DNA of 17,880 nt from Betaproteobacteria bacterium (GCA_005888955.1 VBCS01000133.1:1-17880), one strand, 5' to 3'; shown: positions 7,645 to 14,954, numbered from the stretch's first letter. The notes: generated by a model not told the origin, from the sequence alone. Program-made: numbers and translations.

Positions 7645-8241
7645 ATGAGCTGGCGCACTTTGATTGCCGTGGCCGCGATCGGCGCATCGATGCCGGCGCT
7701 GGCTGCGACCGCAGGACAGGCCGCACCGAATTTCACGCTGACCGATACGCAAGGCAGGGCGGTCCAGTTGGCGGACTTCAAGGGCAGGTACGTCGTGCTC
7801 GAATGGACGAACCCGGGATGTCCGTTCGTCCGCAACCACTACAACACCCGCAACATGCAGACGTTGCAGCAAGGCTGGGGACCGCGCGGCGTCGTCTGGC
7901 TCTCGATCGATTCGTCGAACAAGTCGAGCTGGGACTACATGGAACCGGCAAAGCTCGGCGAATGGATGCAAGCGCGTGGTGCGGCGCAGAAGGCAGTGCT
8001 CGTCGATTCCGACAGCGCCATCGCGAAGCTCTACCAGGCCAAGACGACGCCGCACATGTTCGTGATCAATCCCGAGGGGGCCATCATTTATGCCGGAGCG
8101 ATCGACGACAGGCCGTCGACGCGCCCCGAAGATCCATCCGCGGCGCATAACTACGTTCGCGCCGCGCTGACCCAGGCGACCGGCGGCACGGCGGTGACGA
8201 CGGCGGCGTCGACACCGTACGGTTGCTCGATCAAGTACTGA
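7645..8241 (+). CDS. Secreted redoxin/thioredoxin-like protein
   Basis: The product is 198 residues, with a cleavable signal peptide ending near MPALA at residue 20. The mature part starts with the AhpC/TSA-redoxin pattern APNFTLTDTQGRAVQLADFKGRYVVLEWTNPGCPF. The active-site region has one cysteine, Cys59 in NPGCPF, rather than a CxxC. KTTPHMFVINPEGAIIYAGAIDD carries the cis-proline region of the thioredoxin fold. A second cysteine, Cys194, lies in the C-terminal tail TPYGCSIKY and could act as resolving thiol; that is inference. It is probably a periplasmic peroxiredoxin-like or thiol-reductase protein kept reduced by the upstream DsbD-type protein. The ribosome binding site GAGGAGG (7634-7640), four bases before the ATG, is strong, and the 27-bp gap to dsbD indicates an operon. 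Confidence 0.88.
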   Translation: MSWRTLIAVAAIGASMPALAATAGQAAPNFTLTDTQGRAVQLADFKGRYVVLEWTNPGCPFVRNHYNTRNMQTLQQGWGPRGVVWLSIDSSNKSSWDYMEPAKLGEWMQARGAAQKAVLVDSDSAIAKLYQAKTTPHMFVINPEGAIIYAGAIDDRPSTRPEDPSAAHNYVRAALTQATGGTAVTTAASTPYGCSIKY

Positions 8242-8353
8242 TTCGCTGATTCAACGCTCGCCTCCTGCGCGCTCGGCGCGCTGGTCGGTCGTCCCTCGCG
8301 CGCTGCGCTGTCGCCGGCATGCGGTATGCTACCGGCGAACCTCTGGGAATAAC

Positions 8354-9328
8354 ATGGCAACGACCGCCCCGGACCGTCGCCGCGCACTCGCGTTCTTGAT
8401 CGTCTTCTTCGCCGCGTGCGGCCAGCCGACGGACCGGCCGCTGCAGGGCTACATCGAGGGCGAATACATCCGCGTCGGGCCGCAGTTCGCAGGAATCCTG
8501 CAGCAGCTGTCGGTGCAACGCGGTGATCTGGTCGCGGCGGGCGCGCCGTTGTTCGCGCTCGAGCGCGAGAACGAGGTCGCGGCGCGGCGCCAGGCCGAAG
8601 AGCAGCTGCGCGCCGCGCTAGCGCGCCTGGACAATCTGAAGACGGGCAAGCGCGCGCCCGAGGTCGAAACAGTGGCTGAGCAACTGCGCCAGGCGCAGGC
8701 TGCGCGCGAGCTGTCGGCGGCGAACTTCAAGCGCCAGGAATCGCTGTTCAAGTCGGGCTTCATCAGTCAGGCCGCGCTCGACGACATGCGCACCAAGTTG
8801 AAAAGCGACGACGCGCTCGTGGCGCAGCTCAGGGCCGCGGTAGCGACCGCGCATCTGCCCGGAGGGCGTCCCGACGAGATCCGCGCCGCACAGGCCGACG
8901 CCGATGCGGCGCGGCAGGCCGTCGCACAAAGCGACTGGCGGCTGTCGCAGCGCGCGGCTACTACACCGCAGGCCGGGCGCGTCAACGACACGTACTATGT
9001 CGTCGGCGACTTCGTGCCCGCCGGCAGCCCCGTCGTGAGCCTGCTGCCGCCGGCCAACGTCAAGGTCCGCTTCTACGTGCCGGAGCCGCTGCTCGGCCGG
9101 CTCAAACCCGGGCAGACGGTGAGTTTTGCCTGCGATGCTTGCGACGGCCCGATCCAGGCGACGATCTCGTTCATCGCCGATCGCGCCGAGTTCACGCCGC
9201 CGGTGCTCTACTCGAAGGAGAACCGCGCCAAGCTCGTGTACCTGGTCGAGGCGAGACCCGCGTCCGACATCGCGGCGAAGCTCAATCCCGGACAGCCGGT
9301 CGATGTGACGCTGCCGCCGGCGCAATGA
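8354..9328 (+). CDS. HlyD/YbhG-family periplasmic adaptor, predicted lipoprotein
   Basis: The product is 324 residues. A short N-terminal hydrophobic stretch ends in FFAAC-GQ, a plausible lipobox with Cys22, so the protein is probably a lipoprotein and not anchored by a membrane helix. Then come the first lipoyl half (GYIEGEYIRVGPQFAGILQQLSVQRGDLVAAG), a long Ala/Arg/Glu/Gln-rich coiled-coil hairpin (about residues 70-190, including RQAEEQLRAALARLDNLK), the second lipoyl half (GRVNDTYYVVGDFVPAGSPVVSLLPP) and a beta-barrel domain (VKVRFYVPEPLLGRLKPGQTVSFACDACDG). This is the YbhG/HlyD membrane-fusion architecture. With the following ATPase and permease it would form an ABC-2 export system resembling E. 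coli YbhG-YbhF-YbhS/R. GGGAA lies eight bases before the ATG. The cargo cannot be inferred. Confidence 0.9.
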   Translation: MATTAPDRRRALAFLIVFFAACGQPTDRPLQGYIEGEYIRVGPQFAGILQQLSVQRGDLVAAGAPLFALERENEVAARRQAEEQLRAALARLDNLKTGKRAPEVETVAEQLRQAQAARELSAANFKRQESLFKSGFISQAALDDMRTKLKSDDALVAQLRAAVATAHLPGGRPDEIRAAQADADAARQAVAQSDWRLSQRAATTPQAGRVNDTYYVVGDFVPAGSPVVSLLPPANVKVRFYVPEPLLGRLKPGQTVSFACDACDGPIQATISFIADRAEFTPPVLYSKENRAKLVYLVEARPASDIAAKLNPGQPVDVTLPPAQ

Positions 9329-9349
9329 GCACCGCAGGGCCAAGGCGCG

Positions 9350-9418
9350 GGTGCGCCCCCATTGGGGGCAGCGCAGCGGCCGAATTGGCCAATGAGGCCG
9401 CAAGCGTGGGGGTACACC
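9350..9418. repeat. Nested palindromic intergenic repeat
   Basis: Almost the whole gap between the adaptor and ATPase genes consists of nested inverted repeats. The outer arms are GGTGCGCCCCCA (9350-9361) and TGGGGGTACACC (9407-9418), complementary at 10 of 12 positions. Inside them lie CATTGG (9360-9365) with CCAATG (9389-9394), GCGGCC (9376-9381) with GGCCGC (9396-9401), and a tight GCCCCC-ATT-GGGGGC hairpin (9355-9369). From memory, similar CCCCCATTGGGGGC(A)GCG...GCGTGGGGG repeats are common between genes in Burkholderiales. The right arm supplies the G-rich sequence just ahead of the ATPase ATG and may serve as its ribosome binding site. Confidence 0.65.
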
Positions 9419-9419
9419 A

Positions 9420-10356
9420 ATGAACGACGCGCGCGCCTCCGACGTCGTCATCGATGTGCACGGCATCAACAAGCACTTCGGCGAGAACCACGTCGTCAAG
9501 GACCTTGCGCTCACCGTACAGCGCGGCGAGATCTTCGGCTTTCTCGGCCCCAACGGCAGCGGGAAGACGACCTCGATCCGCATGCTCTGCGGGCTGCTTA
9601 CGCCCGACAGCGGCGAGGGCACCTGCCTGGGGTACGACATCGTGCGCGAGACCAAACAGATCAAGCGCCACGTCGGCTATATGACGCAGCGCTTTTCATT
9701 CTGGGAAGATCTCACCATTCGCGAGAACCTGCGCTTCATCGCACGCATGTATGGCATGACCGACGGGCAGGAGAAGGTCGAGCAAGCGCTCACGCACCTC
9801 GGATTGGCGCAGCGTGGGAACCAGCTCGGGCGGCTGGAAGCAGCGCCTGGCGCTTGCCGCGTGCCTGCTGCACGACCCGCAACTGCTGCTCCTCGACGAG
9901 CCGACGGCCGGAGTCGACCCCAAGGCGCGGCGCGACTTCTGGGAGGAGCTGCACGCGCTCGCCGCGCGGGGAATGACGGTGCTGGTCAGCACGCATTACA
10001 TGGACGAGGCCGAACGCTGCATGAAGCTGGGCTACATCTTGAACGGCCGGCTGCTGGTTCAGGGCACCGCGCAGGAGGTCATCGCCAGCCAGTCGCTTAC
10101 GACCTGGGCAGTGACCGGCGACGACCTGCCCGCGCTGGCGACGCGGCTGCACGATCTGCCGTCGGTCGAGCAGGTTGCGGCATTCGGCACGGTGCTGCAC
10201 GTGACCGGCACCGATCACGAGCAGATGCAGCGCGAGCTCGGTCCGTTGATGCAGGAGCCCGGCCGAAAATGGACCGAGGTCGAGCCGGGACTCGAAGACG
10301 TATTCATCCATCTGATGCGCAGCGCCGGCGAAGAACCGGTCACCGAGGTTCATTGA
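9420..10356 (+). pseudogene. ABC-2 transporter ATPase (YbhF/CcmA type), frameshifted
   Basis: Two reading frames together encode one ABC ATPase. The first (from ATG 9420) has Walker A GPNGSGKTT, the Q-loop region GYMTQRFSFWEDLTIRENL and ends usefully at GLAQRG near 9818. The second, +1 relative to it, has the signature SSGGWKQRLALA (from 9823), Walker B LLLLDEPTAGVDP, the H-switch STHYMDEAERC and the usual C-terminal part to the TGA at 10354-10356. The break lies at about 9811-9823. The linker between GL and SGGW is also roughly five residues shorter than in related ATPases, so a small deletion (about 14 bases would fit both facts) is more likely than one inserted base. As written, no functional ATPase can be made, since the first frame reads on without signature or Walker B. 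The following permease ATG directly abuts the stop, so the gene pair was translationally coupled. Confidence 0.85.
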
Positions 10357-11520
10357 ATGGGCGACTACTTCTCGATCTCGCGCTGGCTCGGCATCGTCGG
10401 CAAGGAATTCATCCAGTTGAAGCGCGACCGCCTGACCTTCGGCATGATCGTCGGCATTCCGATCATTCAGCTCACGCTGTTCGGCTTCGCGATCAATTCC
10501 GATCCCAAGCATCTGCCGACCGCGGCGCTGATCGCCGACCGGAGCGAGTTCTCGCGCGACATTGTCGCCGCCCTTCGGAACACCGACTACTTCGCCTTCA
10601 TCGGCGAGGCGCGCGACGAAGCCGACGCAGAACGTATGCTCGCGACCGGCGAGGCGCAGTTCGTCGTCACCATTCCGGCGGACTTTTCGAAACGCCTGGT
10701 GCGCGGCGAGCGTCCGGCGCTGCTCGTCGAGGCCGACGCGACCGATCCGGTCGCGACCGGCAACGCCATCGCTGCGGTGAACCAGCTCGCGCAAACGGCT
10801 CTCACGCGCGATCTCAGCGGGCCGCTGGCGTCTCTCGCTCCGCCGCCGGCGGCGACCCCGCTGGCGAGCGCACCAGGCGCCTTCGAGGTGCGCGTCCATG
10901 CGCGCTACAACCCGGAGGCGGTGACGCAGTACAACATCGTGCCGGGCCTCCTGGGTGTGATTCTGACGATGACGATGGTGATGATGACCGGGCTCGCAAT
11001 AACGCGCGAGCGCGAGCGCGGCACGATGGAAAATCTGCTCGCCACCCCGGCGACCGCGCTCGAGGTCATGACCGGAAAGATCGTACCCTACATCCTCATC
11101 GGGCTGGTGCAAGTGAGCATTGTCCTCACGCTTGCGCAGTGGTTGTTCAGGGTGCCGATGCTGGGCAGCTACAGCGTCCTCTATCTCTCCGTGCTGCTGT
11201 TCATCGCGGCCAACCTGATGCTGGGGCTGACCATATCGTCGGTCGCGCAGAACCAGCTGCAGGCGATGCAGATGACGTTCTTCTTCTTCCTGCCATCGAT
11301 CCTGCTGTCGGGCTTCATGTTTCCATTTCGCGGCATGCCGGATTGGGCGCAGTACATCGGGCAGGCGCTGCCGCTCACCCATTTTCTGCGCATCGTCCGC
11401 GGCGTGCTGCTCAAGGGCAACGGCTGGAGCGAGATCGTCCCGGAGGCCTGGCCGATCGCGCTGTTCATGCTGGCCGTGATCGCGATCGGGTTACGCTTCT
11501 TCCGCAGCACGCTGGATTAG
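10357..11520 (+). CDS. ABC-2 type transporter permease (YbhS/YbhR-like), intact copy
   Basis: The product is 387 residues. It begins with a cytoplasmic helix (WLGIVGKEFIQLKRDR), then TM1 (about 25-46, FGMIVGIPIIQLTLFGFAI), a large periplasmic domain (about 47-200) typical of this family, and five C-terminal membrane segments starting at VPGLLGVILTMTMVMMTGLAI. The conserved cytoplasmic loop TRERERGTMENLLATPATALEVM follows, and later SSVAQNQLQAMQMTFFFFLPSILLSGFMFPF. Such permeases pair with an ATPase and a HlyD-type adaptor to export substrates. E. coli YbhFSR uses two different permeases; only one is present here, so it may work as a homodimer. The ATG directly follows the ATPase stop. From codon 48 (base 10499) onward the gene lies in the 2,741-bp tandem duplication and is repeated, without its first 48 codons, inside the chimeric ORF. 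Confidence 0.92.
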   Translation: MGDYFSISRWLGIVGKEFIQLKRDRLTFGMIVGIPIIQLTLFGFAINSDPKHLPTAALIADRSEFSRDIVAALRNTDYFAFIGEARDEADAERMLATGEAQFVVTIPADFSKRLVRGERPALLVEADATDPVATGNAIAAVNQLAQTALTRDLSGPLASLAPPPAATPLASAPGAFEVRVHARYNPEAVTQYNIVPGLLGVILTMTMVMMTGLAITRERERGTMENLLATPATALEVMTGKIVPYILIGLVQVSIVLTLAQWLFRVPMLGSYSVLYLSVLLFIAANLMLGLTISSVAQNQLQAMQMTFFFFLPSILLSGFMFPFRGMPDWAQYIGQALPLTHFLRIVRGVLLKGNGWSEIVPEAWPIALFMLAVIAIGLRFFRSTLD

Positions 11521-11663
11521 AAGCCTTCTCAAAAGCTACTGCGCGCCCCAATCGCTTTGTCGTTTCCTCGCTCGCCCCTCGCCGTACGTCTTCTGTACTG
11601 TCTCGGTGCTCGCTGCGGGCCTTCGCGCGCTTGGGGCTGCTCGCCGCGCTTTTGAGAAGGCTT
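11521..11663. repeat. Intergenic element bounded by 16-bp inverted repeats, copy 1
   Basis: AAGCCTTCTCAAAAGC (11521-11536) and its exact reverse complement GCTTTTGAGAAGGCTT (11648-11663) flank a 111-bp core. The core contains GTAC-GTCTTCT-GTAC and several GCTCGC/CTCGC repeats. The left arm begins directly after the permease stop codon. Perfect 16-bp arms around a short non-coding core suggest a MITE-like or REP-like element, or a long stem-loop at the end of the permease transcript. It has no uridine tract, so it is not a standard terminator. Confidence 0.6.
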
Positions 11664-11748
11664 CCACCCACATTGTCGGCTTCGCCTATTCCCACCTCGT
11701 TCGCACGGGAACAAAATACCGGGGTGTTTCCAGAGGAAGGGGGCCTCG

Positions 11749-12213
11749 ATGAAACTCGCGCTCAATGTGAACGGCAAGGCGGCGTCGATCGTTGTCGACG
11801 ACCCGGAAATGCCGCTGCTGTATGCGCTGCGTAACGATCTCGGATTGCATGGTCCGCTTTTCGGCTGCGGCCTCGGCCAATGCGGCTCATGCACGGTGCT
11901 CGTCGACGGCAAGGCCGTGCGCTCGTGCTCGGTGCCGGTGTCCTCCGCGGTGGGCAGGAAGGTCGTGACCCTCGAAGGGCTGGGCACGCCGGCCAAGCCG
12001 CATCCATTGCAGCAGGCGTTCATCGACGAGCAGGCCGTCCAATGCGGCTACTGCATCAACGGCATGATCATGCAGGCCGCGGCACTGCTGCAGACTAACA
12101 GCAAGCCCAGCGAGCAGCAGATTCGCGCCGCGCTCGCGGAGAATCTGTGTCGCTGCGGAACGCATTTGCGGATCGTCCGCGCGGTCAAGCGCGCGTCCGA
12201 GGCGATGACCTAA
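11749..12213 (+). CDS. (2Fe-2S)-binding small subunit of a molybdenum hydroxylase, copy 1 (IorA-like)
   Basis: The product is 154 residues, the normal length for the small subunit of isoquinoline 1-oxidoreductase/NicA/CoxS-like enzymes. Residues 1-75 are a plant-ferredoxin-type domain with ligands C40, C45, C48 and C60 (GCGLGQCGSC...C). Residues 76-154 are the helical second-cluster domain with C99, C102, C134 and C136 (QCGYC...CRCG). It passes electrons from the molybdopterin site of the large subunit to an acceptor. The ribosome binding site AGAGGAAGG (11732-11740) lies eight bases before the ATG. The large-subunit reading frame follows almost at once, but in this copy that frame is the chimera, so this subunit has no intact partner directly downstream. 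It is identical to the copy at 14490-14954. Confidence 0.93.
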   Translation: MKLALNVNGKAASIVVDDPEMPLLYALRNDLGLHGPLFGCGLGQCGSCTVLVDGKAVRSCSVPVSSAVGRKVVTLEGLGTPAKPHPLQQAFIDEQAVQCGYCINGMIMQAAALLQTNSKPSEQQIRAALAENLCRCGTHLRIVRAVKRASEAMT

Positions 12214-12224
12214 AGGCGATGACC

Positions 12225-14261
12225 ATGACGACGCACATTTCCAGACAGCTCGCCAGCGAATCGCGCCGCAAATTTCTGAGGACCGGCAGCGCCTTGGTCG
12301 TCACCTTCTCCATTGGCGGCATCGGCGAAGCTGCTGCGCAAGCGGCGCCGCCGAAGACCGTTGCGGCAGATCAGGTCGACGGCTTTCTCGCCATCGATGC
12401 CAAGGGCAATGTGACTGTCTATTCCGGCAAGGTCGACCTCGGCACCGGTGTGCGCACGGCGTTGACGCAAATCGCCGCGGAGGAGCTCTCGGTGCCGCTA
12501 GCCCGCGTCACCGTGATCCAGGGCGACACCTTGCTCACGCCCGACCAGGGCATCACCTTCGCCAGCCTGTCGATCCAGGTCGGCGGTATGCAAATCCGGC
12601 AAGCGGCCGCCACGGCGCGCGACGCTCTCCTCGGGCAGGCCGCAACGACGTTGGGCGTTGCCAAAGACACGTTGACGATCAGCAAGGGCACGGTAGCGCC
12701 AAAGTCTGGTGGCAAGAGCGTCAGCTATGCACAACTTGTCGGCGGCCGGGACTTTCAGCTGAAGCTCGATCCGAAGGCGCCCCTCAAGGATCCGAAGGAC
12801 TACACGATCGTGGGTCAGCCGATCGCGCGGCTCGATATCCCCGACAAGGTGACCGGTCGCTTCACCTACATGCACGACTTCAAGGTGAAGGGCATGATCC
12901 ACGCGCGGGTGATCCGTCCGCGCGCCATGAAGGCGACGCTGCAGGCGTGGAACGATTTCGATTGCCGCAAGATTCCCGGCTACATCGGCGCGATCCGTAA
13001 GGGCAACTATCTCGCGGTGCTCGGCCGCAGCGAGTGGGCAGCGATCAAGGCAAGCAAGGCGGTCGAGACGACGTGGTCCGACTGGCAGGGCCTACCCGAC
13101 AAGGCAGCATTGTGGGAATGGCTGCGCAAGGTCAGGATCAACAAAGACGAGGAATTGCAGAAGATCGGCAACAGCGCCGAGACGATGAAGACGCCGCACG
13201 CGAAGATCGTTTCCGCAAGCTACAACTTCGCGATCCACACCGATCCCAAGCATCTGCCGACCGCGGCGCTGATCGCCGACCGGAGCGAGTTCTCGCGCGA
13301 CATTGTCGCCGCCCTTCGGAACACCGACTACTTCGCCTTCATCGGCGAGGCGCGCGACGAAGCCGACGCAGAACGTATGCTCGCGACCGGCGAGGCGCAG
13401 TTCGTCGTCACCATTCCGGCGGACTTTTCGAAACGCCTGGTGCGCGGCGAGCGTCCGGCGCTGCTCGTCGAGGCCGACGCGACCGATCCGGTCGCGACCG
13501 GCAACGCCATCGCTGCGGTGAACCAGCTCGCGCAAACGGCTCTCACGCGCGATCTCAGCGGGCCGCTGGCGTCTCTCGCTCCGCCGCCGGCGGCGACCCC
13601 GCTGGCGAGCGCACCAGGCGCCTTCGAGGTGCGCGTCCATGCGCGCTACAACCCGGAGGCGGTGACGCAGTACAACATCGTGCCGGGCCTCCTGGGTGTG
13701 ATTCTGACGATGACGATGGTGATGATGACCGGGCTCGCAATAACGCGCGAGCGCGAGCGCGGCACGATGGAAAATCTGCTCGCCACCCCGGCGACCGCGC
13801 TCGAGGTCATGACCGGAAAGATCGTACCCTACATCCTCATCGGGCTGGTGCAAGTGAGCATTGTCCTCACGCTTGCGCAGTGGTTGTTCAGGGTGCCGAT
13901 GCTGGGCAGCTACAGCGTCCTCTATCTCTCCGTGCTGCTGTTCATCGCGGCCAACCTGATGCTGGGGCTGACCATATCGTCGGTCGCGCAGAACCAGCTG
14001 CAGGCGATGCAGATGACGTTCTTCTTCTTCCTGCCATCGATCCTGCTGTCGGGCTTCATGTTTCCATTTCGCGGCATGCCGGATTGGGCGCAGTACATCG
14101 GGCAGGCGCTGCCGCTCACCCATTTTCTGCGCATCGTCCGCGGCGTGCTGCTCAAGGGCAACGGCTGGAGCGAGATCGTCCCGGAGGCCTGGCCGATCGC
14201 GCTGTTCATGCTGGCCGTGATCGCGATCGGGTTACGCTTCTTCCGCAGCACGCTGGATTAG
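12225..14261 (+). CDS. Chimeric ORF: molybdenum hydroxylase large-subunit N-half fused to ABC-2 permease
   Basis: This 678-codon ORF spans the duplication junction. Residues 1-339 are the N-terminal part of the IorB-like large subunit, with Tat motif SRRKFLR, the region GVRTALTQIAAEELSVP and RLDIPDKVTGRFTYMHDF. Residues 340-678 equal permease residues 49-387, starting at DPKHLPTAAL. The junction reads FAIHT-DPKHLP. Missing are the catalytic C-terminal half of the hydroxylase and permease TM1. The frame stays open because both parents encode FAI in the same phase at the crossover. If a product is made, its hydroxylase part could be exported by Tat and would join the permease at the start of its periplasmic domain, so the topology is at least compatible; neither parental activity is expected. 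Relative to the intact copy it carries A158 for T158 and R304 for K304. An assembly artefact is possible. Confidence 0.75.
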   Translation: MTTHISRQLASESRRKFLRTGSALVVTFSIGGIGEAAAQAAPPKTVAADQVDGFLAIDAKGNVTVYSGKVDLGTGVRTALTQIAAEELSVPLARVTVIQGDTLLTPDQGITFASLSIQVGGMQIRQAAATARDALLGQAATTLGVAKDTLTISKGTVAPKSGGKSVSYAQLVGGRDFQLKLDPKAPLKDPKDYTIVGQPIARLDIPDKVTGRFTYMHDFKVKGMIHARVIRPRAMKATLQAWNDFDCRKIPGYIGAIRKGNYLAVLGRSEWAAIKASKAVETTWSDWQGLPDKAALWEWLRKVRINKDEELQKIGNSAETMKTPHAKIVSASYNFAIHTDPKHLPTAALIADRSEFSRDIVAALRNTDYFAFIGEARDEADAERMLATGEAQFVVTIPADFSKRLVRGERPALLVEADATDPVATGNAIAAVNQLAQTALTRDLSGPLASLAPPPAATPLASAPGAFEVRVHARYNPEAVTQYNIVPGLLGVILTMTMVMMTGLAITRERERGTMENLLATPATALEVMTGKIVPYILIGLVQVSIVLTLAQWLFRVPMLGSYSVLYLSVLLFIAANLMLGLTISSVAQNQLQAMQMTFFFFLPSILLSGFMFPFRGMPDWAQYIGQALPLTHFLRIVRGVLLKGNGWSEIVPEAWPIALFMLAVIAIGLRFFRSTLD

Positions 14262-14404
14262 AAGCCTTCTCAAAAGCTACTGCGCGCCCCAATCGCTTTG
14301 TCGTTTCCTCGCTCGCCCCTCGCCGTACGTCTTCTGTACTGTCTCGGTGCTCGCTGCGGGCCTTCGCGCGCTTGGGGCTGCTCGCCGCGCTTTTGAGAAG
14401 GCTT
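14262..14404. repeat. Intergenic element bounded by 16-bp inverted repeats, copy 2
   Basis: This is the duplicate of the element at 11521-11663, with arms at 14262-14277 and 14389-14404. It directly follows the stop codon of the chimeric ORF. I see no difference from copy 1. Confidence 0.6.
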
Positions 14405-14489
14405 CCACCCACATTGTCGGCTTCGCCTATTCCCACCTCGTTCGCACGGGAACAAAATACCGGGGTGTTTCCAGAGGAAGGGGGCCTCG

Positions 14490-14954
14490 ATGAAACTCGC
14501 GCTCAATGTGAACGGCAAGGCGGCGTCGATCGTTGTCGACGACCCGGAAATGCCGCTGCTGTATGCGCTGCGTAACGATCTCGGATTGCATGGTCCGCTT
14601 TTCGGCTGCGGCCTCGGCCAATGCGGCTCATGCACGGTGCTCGTCGACGGCAAGGCCGTGCGCTCGTGCTCGGTGCCGGTGTCCTCCGCGGTGGGCAGGA
14701 AGGTCGTGACCCTCGAAGGGCTGGGCACGCCGGCCAAGCCGCATCCATTGCAGCAGGCGTTCATCGACGAGCAGGCCGTCCAATGCGGCTACTGCATCAA
14801 CGGCATGATCATGCAGGCCGCGGCACTGCTGCAGACTAACAGCAAGCCCAGCGAGCAGCAGATTCGCGCCGCGCTCGCGGAGAATCTGTGTCGCTGCGGA
14901 ACGCATTTGCGGATCGTCCGCGCGGTCAAGCGCGCGTCCGAGGCGATGACCTAA
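14490..14954 (+). CDS. (2Fe-2S)-binding small subunit of a molybdenum hydroxylase, copy 2 (IorA-like)
   Basis: This 154-residue product is identical to the copy at 11749-12213, with the same eight cluster cysteines (40, 45, 48, 60, 99, 102, 134, 136). It is the copy that stands in front of the intact large-subunit gene, from which it is separated by 11 bases, so the pair 14490-17185 is the likely functional operon. The same AGAGGAAGG ribosome binding site precedes it, because the duplicated unit includes the upstream spacer. If no promoter lies in that spacer, transcription must come from the adaptor/ABC genes upstream. Confidence 0.93.
   Translation: MKLALNVNGKAASIVVDDPEMPLLYALRNDLGLHGPLFGCGLGQCGSCTVLVDGKAVRSCSVPVSSAVGRKVVTLEGLGTPAKPHPLQQAFIDEQAVQCGYCINGMIMQAAALLQTNSKPSEQQIRAALAENLCRCGTHLRIVRAVKRASEAMT

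Larger units (their letters stand above)
10499..13239 (+). repeat. Tandem duplication, copy 1 (2,741 bp)
   Basis: The sequence from 10499 matches that from 13240 at a constant offset of 2,741 bp. The unit contains permease codons 48-387, the intergenic inverted-repeat element, the whole (2Fe-2S) gene and the first 338 codons of the molybdenum large subunit. The left breakpoint is clear: base 10498 is t while 13239 is a. I found only three differences from copy 2: g12696/a15437, t12998/c15739 and g13135/a15876. Confidence 0.95.

Noticed and set aside
11521..11663. The 16-bp inverted repeat as a rho-independent terminator
   Set aside because: The arms are 111 bases apart and no uridine tract follows the right arm.
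9420..11834. An 804-codon open frame continuing past the ATPase and through the permease
   Set aside because: After about 9820 the frame gives Arg/Ala-rich sequence without domain character, while the real ATPase and permease sequences are in other frames. It is read-through of a frameshift in GC-rich DNA.
13034..14575. A 513-codon plus-strand ORF across the duplication junction
   Set aside because: It is an alternative frame of the chimera and following spacer with low-complexity basic composition; the hydroxylase and permease motifs are in the other frame.
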